A DNA stretch of 64,000 nucleotides from JAFGJQ01 sp964586145. Its GTDB lineage: Bacteria > Planctomycetota > Phycisphaerae > UBA1845. A program made the position numbers and the translations under genes. The notes beneath the pieces are model-generated. The model saw only the letters and a program-made list of their open reading frames with translations. It was not told where the DNA came from and ran no database searches. Shown piece after piece: positions 58,568 through 64,000 of the stretch. How positions within the stretch are numbered: the first letter of the stretch is position 1; every line of letters starts with the position of its first letter. The stretch spans positions 1 to 64,000 of the forward strand of contig CAZPHH010000012.1 in assembly GCA_964586145.1 (NCBI GenBank). Direction: 5' to 3'.

Positions 58568-59674
58568 TCAGGAGGGCATGCGGATGCGGGGGCGCCCCGG
58601 CGCTCGTTTGAGGTAGGAACGCTTGAGCCGGCCGACCGTTTCCAGGCGCCGTTCGGCCATCAGGTCGGCGGCACGGGCGGTCGAGAGCCCTTCGCGCTCC
58701 GCGATGTCACAAATGGTGTGGATCGTGTTGTAGATCTTGCTGACCATGCGTGTGGCGCGTTCCTTGGAATAGGATTCCAGCTCGAGGAACACGTTCATCA
58801 GTCCGCCGGCGTTGATGGCGTAGTCGGGTGCGTACAGGATGTTGCGTTTGCGGAGCACCTCCGCCATTTCCAGCGTCTCCAACTGGTTGTTCGCGGCGCC
58901 CGCGACGATGGAGCACTGGAGCGCCTCCACCGTTTGGGGGTTGAGGACGGCGCCCAAGGCGCAGGGCGAAAAGACGTCACATGCGATGCCGTAAATCTCA
59001 TCCGGCTTGACGACGGTGACTTTTTGCAGGCCGCTGACCGCCTCGCGGCATCGTTCCTCATTGATGTCCGTCACGTACAGCGTGGCCCCGGCCTCGGCCA
59101 GGCGGTGGGCCAGGTTGGCTCCCACATGGCCCAGCCCCTGGATGGACAGGGTCAGATCCTTCAGCTTCCTGCCCGGCAACCGCCGCTCCACGCATGCCTC
59201 GATGCCGCGGAACGTGCCGTACGCGGTGAAGGGGGACGGGTCGCCGCTGCCCCCGTGAGACTCGGCCACTCCGACCACGTGGGACGTTTCCATGAAGACG
59301 TACTCCATGTCATCCACGCATGTGCCGACGTCTTCGGCGGTGATGTAGCGGCCGTTCAGCCCCTCAATGAAGCGGCCCAGGGCCCGGAAAAGCCCTTCGG
59401 ACTTGTCCTTCTCCGGGTCGCCCAGGATGACGGTCTTTCCGCCGCCGAGGTTGAGGCCGGAGACCGCGGCCTTGTAGGTCATGCCCTTGGAGAGGCGCAG
59501 GGCGTCGACCAGCGCAGCGTCTTCCGACTCGTAGGTCCACATGCGGGAGCCGCCCAGGGCCGGGCCCAGGTGCGTGTTGTGGATGGCGATGATGGCCCGC
59601 AGGCTGACGTTGGAGTCGTTACAGAGCACGACCTGTTCGTGCCCCATGTCCCGGATGAGGTCAAACCTGTGCAT
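58568..59674 (-). CDS. Leucine dehydrogenase-type amino acid dehydrogenase
   Basis: NAD-dependent oxidative deamination of branched-chain amino acids. The 368-residue product starts MHRFDLIRDMGHEQVVLCND. The dimerisation and substrate domain has HNTHLGPALGGSRMWTYESE and the catalytic region LSKGMTYKAAVSGLNLGGGK, with both Lys of the Leu/Phe/Val dehydrogenases. ITAEDVGTCVDDMEYVFMET follows. The NAD domain has LSIQGLGHVGANLAHRLAEA and AGAANNQLETLEMAEVLRKR. ATG 59674 has GGAGGG about 9 nt upstream; 110 further open codons upstream lack similarity. Leucine is the best guess over phenylalanine or valine. Confidence 0.9.
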   Translation of the reverse strand: MHRFDLIRDMGHEQVVLCNDSNVSLRAIIAIHNTHLGPALGGSRMWTYESEDAALVDALRLSKGMTYKAAVSGLNLGGGKTVILGDPEKDKSEGLFRALGRFIEGLNGRYITAEDVGTCVDDMEYVFMETSHVVGVAESHGGSGDPSPFTAYGTFRGIEACVERRLPGRKLKDLTLSIQGLGHVGANLAHRLAEAGATLYVTDINEERCREAVSGLQKVTVVKPDEIYGIACDVFSPCALGAVLNPQTVEALQCSIVAGAANNQLETLEMAEVLRKRNILYAPDYAINAGGLMNVFLELESYSKERATRMVSKIYNTIHTICDIAEREGLSTARAADLMAERRLETVGRLKRSYLKRAPGRPRIRMPS

Positions 59675-60042
59675 AACGGCGCCCTCCGAACTGGAACGGG
59701 AGTTGGTAATTCCCCGCCGGCCCGGATGGGGATAAGACCGGCACGGAGACCTGTACCGTTCTTCTCTCCGCCGGCGGCCGAAACGGTTTCGCCGCGCGGC
59801 AACCCGCGCGGCCATGCGGATCGTATAGGCATACGCGCGTTGCCGCAACGGGTGGGGTTCTGTGCCGAGCGGGCACGGGTCGGGGTGCGGGGAGCCCCCG
59901 CGGCAGAGGCCTGCGCCTCGTTGGGGTGCGGTGGCCCGTCCGGCATCCCGTTGGAGGCCAAGACGTTGCGTTTGGGGCCGGTTCTTCACCCAAGCCCGTT
60001 CCACGCCGATAGAAGCAGGGGTTTCGCACAGGAGTGGTCTGG
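59675..60042. other. 368-bp divergent intergenic region
   Basis: Between the leucine dehydrogenase start and the small + strand gene. No further gene, hairpin or clear promoter was recognised. Confidence 0.35.
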
Positions 60043-60216
60043 ATGTTCAAGTGGAAATGCCTGTCCTGCTTCGGTGTGATCGTGGTCGGCGTGGTGGGCT
60101 TCCTCCGCCTGGTCTCCAACGAGATCCTGGCCATTGAGAAGCAGTTGAAGCTGCTGGAAGTGGAGGACCGCTCCCGCCGTGCTCAGGCGAAGCGATTTGA
60201 ACAGCGGGCGGCCTGA
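60043..60216 (+). CDS. Small membrane/coiled-coil protein (57 residues)
   Basis: One membrane segment (CFGVIVVGVVGFLRLVSNEI) is followed by a charged helix with heptad-like spacing (AIEKQLKLLEVEDRSRRAQA). ATG 60043 sits 8 nt after AGGAG (60030-60034). The good SD and the coherent TM-plus-coil architecture make it a likely real small gene. Function unknown; it may work with the larger membrane coiled-coil protein encoded next. Confidence 0.55.
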   Translation: MFKWKCLSCFGVIVVGVVGFLRLVSNEILAIEKQLKLLEVEDRSRRAQAKRFEQRAA

Positions 60217-60280
60217 CGCCGTCGCGCGCACCACGGCCGGTCGCCCCGGCCCTGTCTCGGTGCCGTGATCCGGCCGAATG

Positions 60281-60308
60281 TTGACTTAACTCCGTCTCCG
60301 TCTTAGAG
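60281..60308 (+). promoter_or_regulatory. Candidate promoter before the coiled-coil membrane protein gene
   Basis: TTGACT and TTAGAG are 16 bp apart, about 55 bp upstream of ATG 60362. The -35 is good and the -10 weak. Confidence 0.3.
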
Positions 60309-60361
60309 TTGCCGCGGAATCTTGCCCTCGCGCCCAGACGTGCTTGTTCTGGAGAGAGCCC

Positions 60362-61414
60362 ATGGTTTCGCATCCGGTTCGCTTCTCCAAACTCCGGACA
60401 CTGGTGTTTGTCTTCGGGACCCTGACGATCCTGGCCGGGGCCGGGCTGATCTGGCAGGGGGCGGATACCGTGCTCCGGGAGGGTCTGCCATGGACCCTGC
60501 TGGTTCCCTTTCTCGGGCACGGGGTCGCCCTGATCACCGCCGCGATCGTGATGATGGCCTTCACCGTGTTGCTGGTGAAGATCGAGTCTCACTCCAACCG
60601 CCAGTACAACCAGGCCCTCGAACTCTGCGAGCTGATTCGTAAGCAGCAGAACGTGCTGGGCTCCATTGCCCAGAGCAGCCGGTTGTCGGAAGCGACCAAA
60701 TCGATCACGTCGCGCGAGGAAGAGCGGGAGGCCGTCCGGTCCGCGATTCGGGAGGAAATGGCCCGCGAAGACTGGGAGGCGGCGCTGTATCTGGTGGACC
60801 AGATGGAGCACCGGTTCGGCTATCGGGATGAGGCGGAGCGCCTGCGGGAACAGGTGATTGACGCCCGGACGGCCGACATGCGGAATCGCCTTAATGAAGC
60901 GCTGGAGCAGGTCGAAGCGTGCTGGAACGCCTTCGAGTGGGACCGCGCCCGCCAGGAGATCGAACGATTGATGCGGGTCCTTCCGGACGACAAGCACACC
61001 AAGCGCCTGCCGGAAGAGCACCACCGAAGGCGGGAGGCCCGAAAGGCGGAGCTGCTGGCGGCGTGGCACGAGGCCGTCAAGGAGACCGGGCTGGAAGACG
61101 ACATTGACGTGGATAAGGCCGTCGGGATTCTGGCCGAACTGGACGGCTACCTCACGCGAGAGGAAGCGCGGGCGCTGGAGGAGTCGGCCCGCGGCGTCTT
61201 CCGGGCCAAGCTGGCGCAGTACGGCACGCAATTTGAGCTGGCCTGCAAGGACAAGCGATGGCGCGAGGCGCTGGAGATCGGTCTGCAGATCGTGGAGGAG
61301 TTTCCCAACTCCAAGATGGCCCAGCAGGTGCAGCAGATGGAAGGTGCTCTGCGGCAGCGCGCGGGCCTTTCCGGCGATGTCGAGGTGACCGCCGGCCCCT
61401 CGTCCGATAACTAG
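60362..61414 (+). CDS. Membrane protein with long cytoplasmic helical/TPR-like domain
   Basis: A 350-residue protein. Two membrane segments near the N-terminus (LVFVFGTLTILAGAGLIWQG and HGVALITAAIVMMAFTVLLV) are followed by about 260 charged helical residues. These contain pairs reminiscent of TPRs (REEMAREDWEAALYLVDQME; ALEQVEACWNAFEWDRARQE; ACKDKRWREALEIGLQIVEE). ATG 60362 (MVSHPVRF) has GGAGAG upstream; a TTG six codons earlier is also open. No catalytic motif is seen. The architecture is typical of uncharacterised planctomycete proteins that may act as scaffolds. Confidence 0.65.
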   Translation: MVSHPVRFSKLRTLVFVFGTLTILAGAGLIWQGADTVLREGLPWTLLVPFLGHGVALITAAIVMMAFTVLLVKIESHSNRQYNQALELCELIRKQQNVLGSIAQSSRLSEATKSITSREEEREAVRSAIREEMAREDWEAALYLVDQMEHRFGYRDEAERLREQVIDARTADMRNRLNEALEQVEACWNAFEWDRARQEIERLMRVLPDDKHTKRLPEEHHRRREARKAELLAAWHEAVKETGLEDDIDVDKAVGILAELDGYLTREEARALEESARGVFRAKLAQYGTQFELACKDKRWREALEIGLQIVEEFPNSKMAQQVQQMEGALRQRAGLSGDVEVTAGPSSDN

Positions 61415-61677
61415 CCCGGCCCCGTTTCCAGCCGTTTCGGTGAGGACGGCGCACGGCTTCTCCCGCCGGCGTCCTTCGTCTTCGTTTGCCAATTCAACAC
61501 GAGCGAATCAGGTTCCGATAAGCGCCGAGGCGCCCCGCGCGAGTCTCCGGGAAGGAGGCGGGTGTCCTCCGACCGGCCCCCGGCGGGCCGCGCGTGAAAA
61601 ACGGGGTCCGAGATTGCCCGGGATTGGGAACGAATTGTACGGTTGGGCAGGAAGCAGCCAAGATCGGACGTTGAACG

Positions 61678-63054
61678 ATGCGGGAGGCGTCCTTCCAGCC
61701 AGCGGATCACCGGCCCCTCGCCCAGCGGATGCGGGCGACCGTGCTCGGTTTGCAGTGCAAGTCCACCCTGCTGGTGGTCGCGCTGACGCTGAGCGTGTCC
61801 GCCCTCGTGGGCGGGCTGTTCGTGCATTTCGCCGGCCGGCCCACGGCCCGCATTCAGCAGACGCACGCCCGGAACCTCGCGGCGATGCTGGCCGAACTGG
61901 CCGCCCAGCCCCTCGCTCAGAACGATGAAGCCGGTCTGAAGAACCTCGCGGACCGGTTCGGACGGGGCGAGCCGCTTGTGTTTGTGGCGATCTGCAATAC
62001 GGAGGGTCGTCCGCTGGTGTCGGCCAGCAAGGGGGGTGTTCCCCTGCGGTCATTCTCGCTGCAGGAGGCGGCCCGCTTTCGAGAGACGCTGGGGAAACCC
62101 ACGTTGCGCAGGGCCCGGCCGGGAATACCGACCTTCCTGGACGTGAGCTATCCGGTTAACGCGCCGGCCGGGCAGACGGACTGCCCGTCGAGGTTGATCG
62201 GATATGTGCGGGTCGGGTTCGACGTCCACACGATGCTGCGCGAATTCGCCGGCGTCATGGATTTCGTGATGGGGATCGGGCTGGTGGCGGTGCTGATCAC
62301 CATCCCCCTGGCCTACCTGGTGGTGCGCCGGATCGTGCTGCCGCTGAACGAGCTGTCCCGCACGGCCGATCGGCTGGCGCAGGGGAACCTCTCGGCCCGT
62401 TCGACGGTCAATCGAACCGATGAGATCGGCCGCCTGGCCTGCTCGTTCAACCACATGGCGGAGGTCATGGAGCGGCACGAATCACGGATTACGGCGATGA
62501 ACGCGGAGTTGGAGGAGCGCGTACGGCGCCGCACGGATCAGTTGCGTGAGATGGCGCTGCGCGATCCGCTGACCGGGCTGCACAATCGGCGGCATTTCGA
62601 CGAGGTGCTCTCGCGCAGCGTTTCCGAAGCCCGACGGTACGGCACCCCGCTCTCGTGCCTCATGATTGACCTGGATGATTTCAAGGCAGTCAACGATCGG
62701 TTCGGGCATCCGGTGGGGGACCGGGCGCTCATCCTGGCCGCCCAGACGATCGCGACGCAGTTGCGGGCCTCCGACGTGGCGGCGCGGTTCGGCGGCGATG
62801 AGTTCGTGGTGCTGCTGCCGCAGACGGACTGCCGCCAGGCGGAAGTCCTCAGCCGCCGTATTGCCGATGCGTACACGACGCGCCTGCGCGAGAACCTTCC
62901 GCGGGTCTCCGGCGGCCTGAGCATCGGTGTGGCCGCTCTGGCTGATACGTCTTCCATCGCTCCCGACGTCCTGCTCCGTGCCGCGGATCGCGCCCTGTAC
63001 GACGCCAAGCAGCGCGGCAAGAACCGGGTCGAAATCGCCTCTTCGCCGGCCTGA
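61678..63054 (+). CDS. Membrane diguanylate cyclase (HAMP-GGDEF)
   Basis: Makes c-di-GMP. The 458-residue product has TM1 (STLLVVALTLSVSALVGGLF), an extracytoplasmic sensor domain (about 50-185), TM2 (VMGIGLVAVLITIPLAYLVV), a HAMP linker (LPLNELSRTADRLAQGNLSA), a short coiled coil and a GGDEF domain (about 290-450). The active site is ARFGGDEFVVLLP. An allosteric I-site RxxD is present as RASD five residues upstream, so product inhibition is expected. LSCLMIDLDDFKAVNDRFGH is also intact. Its ligand is unknown. The PilZ protein at 21.5 kb is a possible receptor for its product. Confidence 0.92.
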   Translation: MREASFQPADHRPLAQRMRATVLGLQCKSTLLVVALTLSVSALVGGLFVHFAGRPTARIQQTHARNLAAMLAELAAQPLAQNDEAGLKNLADRFGRGEPLVFVAICNTEGRPLVSASKGGVPLRSFSLQEAARFRETLGKPTLRRARPGIPTFLDVSYPVNAPAGQTDCPSRLIGYVRVGFDVHTMLREFAGVMDFVMGIGLVAVLITIPLAYLVVRRIVLPLNELSRTADRLAQGNLSARSTVNRTDEIGRLACSFNHMAEVMERHESRITAMNAELEERVRRRTDQLREMALRDPLTGLHNRRHFDEVLSRSVSEARRYGTPLSCLMIDLDDFKAVNDRFGHPVGDRALILAAQTIATQLRASDVAARFGGDEFVVLLPQTDCRQAEVLSRRIADAYTTRLRENLPRVSGGLSIGVAALADTSSIAPDVLLRAADRALYDAKQRGKNRVEIASSPA

Positions 63055-63248
63055 ATCTTCTCGCCTGTCGGAAATCCGCCTCGCGCGCGTCGCACTTCCC
63101 TGGACCGTGGAGCCTGTCCGGAACCACTCGGGGCCTCTTCTTCCCGGCGACTTCCTTTGTAATCGCGGGCTGACGGACGGTGTGCTATGATGGATGAGGA
63201 CGCGATCCGCGGGTGGGAGGCCCCGGGCCGGGGCGGAGGTGAGCACGC

Positions 63249-63659
63249 ATGTGGGCGGCCATCGGCAAATACGTGGGCGGCAAAGTCCTGACGGCCATCA
63301 TCGTCGTGGCCGCGGCCGGAGCGATCTTCTGGTTCTACCGGCACCCGGAGCACCTCGAGACAATCTGGAGCGTGGTGCGCAAGGCCCTGGCCTGGCTGGG
63401 CTTCGTGATTGTGCTTCCCTGGGCGCTGTTCTTCGTGGTGCCCTGGGTCCGCAAGCAGGAGAGCAATCTGGCCGCGGCCCTCATGCTGGTGGCGTATCTG
63501 CTGTTGGACGTGCTTGTTGCGCTTTACCTCGCGGGCTGGCACGTGAGCGGAGCGCTGAGCTGGATCGTGCTCATCCTTGGTTTCCTTGCAGCAGGGGTTT
63601 ATAATTTCCTGGTCTGTGAGACCATCGACAACCGCCTGGAGGCGTCGGAAGGTCTCTGA
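63249..63659 (+). CDS. Small multi-pass membrane protein, unknown
   Basis: A 136-residue protein with about four membrane segments (VLTAIIVVAAAGAIFWFY, LAWLGFVIVLPWALFFVV, AALMLVAYLLLDVLVALYL, LSWIVLILGFLAAGVYNFLV) and little soluble sequence. The SD GGAGGTGA is well placed before ATG 63249. It is followed 47 bp later by a protein kinase gene on the same strand. I do not recognise the family. Confidence 0.65.
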   Translation: MWAAIGKYVGGKVLTAIIVVAAAGAIFWFYRHPEHLETIWSVVRKALAWLGFVIVLPWALFFVVPWVRKQESNLAAALMLVAYLLLDVLVALYLAGWHVSGALSWIVLILGFLAAGVYNFLVCETIDNRLEASEGL

Positions 63660-63706
63660 CGCGGTCACGGCTTGGCGGGGACGCGACAAAGAAAGAGGGC
63701 CGAGAG

Positions 63707-64000
63707 ATGGCCGTTCTGAAAGCCGGGGATCGAATCAACAACTACCTGCTCGAGGAAGTGCGGGGCACGGGCAGCTTTGCGCAGGTCTGGAGCGCGCGAC
63801 ACCACACGCTGGAGAAGCGGGTGGCGATCAAGGTGCTGACGGACCCGCAATACGTTCGAGCGTTTCGGCAGGAAGGCGTGGTAGTCCACGGGTTGCGGCA
63901 CCCGAACATCGTGCGCGTGGAAGACATCGACGCATACGATGATCCGCCCTACCTCATCATGGAGCTCGTCGACGGCCCGTCGCTCCGCCAGGTGATCGAC
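63707..64000 (+). CDS. Serine/threonine protein kinase, N-terminal part (cut by window end)
   Basis: The first 98 codons of a Hanks-type kinase. The N-terminus reads MAVLKAGDRINNYLLEEVRG, with glycine loop GTGSFAQVWSARH, the VAIK Lys in EKRVAIKVLTD, HGLRHPNIVRVED in the helix C region and hinge YLIMELVDGPSLRQVID. The frame is open to the window edge with no stop. The SD AGAGGG (63694-63699) is about 7 nt before ATG. Such kinases, often with PASTA, TPR or WD40 C-termini, are abundant in Planctomycetota; here the C-terminus is outside the window. Confidence 0.88.
   Translation, partial: MAVLKAGDRINNYLLEEVRGTGSFAQVWSARHHTLEKRVAIKVLTDPQYVRAFRQEGVVVHGLRHPNIVRVEDIDAYDDPPYLIMELVDGPSLRQVID

Noticed and set aside
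61118..61126. TGGATAAGG as a DnaA box
   Set aside because: A single imperfect match inside a coding sequence far from dnaA.

Overview
This is a 64 kb, GC-rich chromosomal window from a bacterium that I place in Planctomycetota, probably near the Phycisphaerae. The placement is an inference from gene content. It rests on a giant secreted beta-helix protein with Asn/Asp-rich Ca-binding linkers, a CPECGYNLTGLP-type zinc-ribbon membrane protein, DUF6599/DUF362-type exported proteins, a ThiD2-ThiE fusion and many GTG/TTG starts. No rRNA, tRNA, CRISPR array, insertion sequence or phage gene was seen.

Layout. 0-2.3 kb: ruvC-ruvA-ruvB (branch migration and resolution). 2.6-10.5 kb: one 2,638-residue exported beta-helix protein with a recent 0.93 kb internal duplication and an 11-G tract. 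10.5-21.8 kb: an aldo/keto reductase divergent from a ThiD2-ThiE gene, a zinc-ribbon membrane protein, a LuxR-type regulator with a non-canonical receiver, two multi-pass membrane proteins (one GT-C-like), a secreted peroxiredoxin, an XrtA-type polysaccharide deacetylase, an exported metzincin-like protease and a PilZ protein. 22-30 kb: a PiT-type permease; then on the minus strand a ROK regulator, a GlmU-like nucleotidyltransferase, a stand-alone acyl carrier protein and an ADP-forming acyl-CoA synthetase; nagB is divergent from the ROK gene, with an inverted repeat over its promoter. 30.2-38.3 kb: a tight minus-strand run encoding a DUF6599-like exported protein, a Tat-exported DUF362 protein, a membrane polyferredoxin, a Tat-exported aldo/keto reductase with a C-terminal Cys cluster, and a PEPCK-like P-loop protein. 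This looks like an uncharacterised membrane redox module. 38.4-40.8 kb: an O-antigen-ligase-like protein with TPRs. 41-45.8 kb: a possible structured RNA ending in an intrinsic terminator, glutamine-dependent NAD synthetase, and a patch of short hairpin repeats.

44.6-53.9 kb is the replication core. DNA topoisomerase VI subunits B and A (archaeal-type IIB enzyme) run divergently from dnaA-dnaN-dciA-gyrB. The usual recF is absent and a DUF721/DciA gene sits in its place. No classical DnaA-box cluster was recognised.

54-64 kb: an AcpH-like protein, lysS overlapping a LolC/FtsX-type permease and a LolD-type ATPase, leucine dehydrogenase (convergent), a 57-residue membrane/coiled-coil protein, a membrane coiled-coil protein, a HAMP-GGDEF diguanylate cyclase, a small membrane protein and the start of a Ser/Thr protein kinase cut by the window edge. 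The cyclase and the PilZ protein show that c-di-GMP signalling operates in this organism.

Start codons were moved inward from the longest open frame wherever a Shine-Dalgarno (SD) sequence, signal peptide or family N-terminus supported it. Alternatives are given in the entries.
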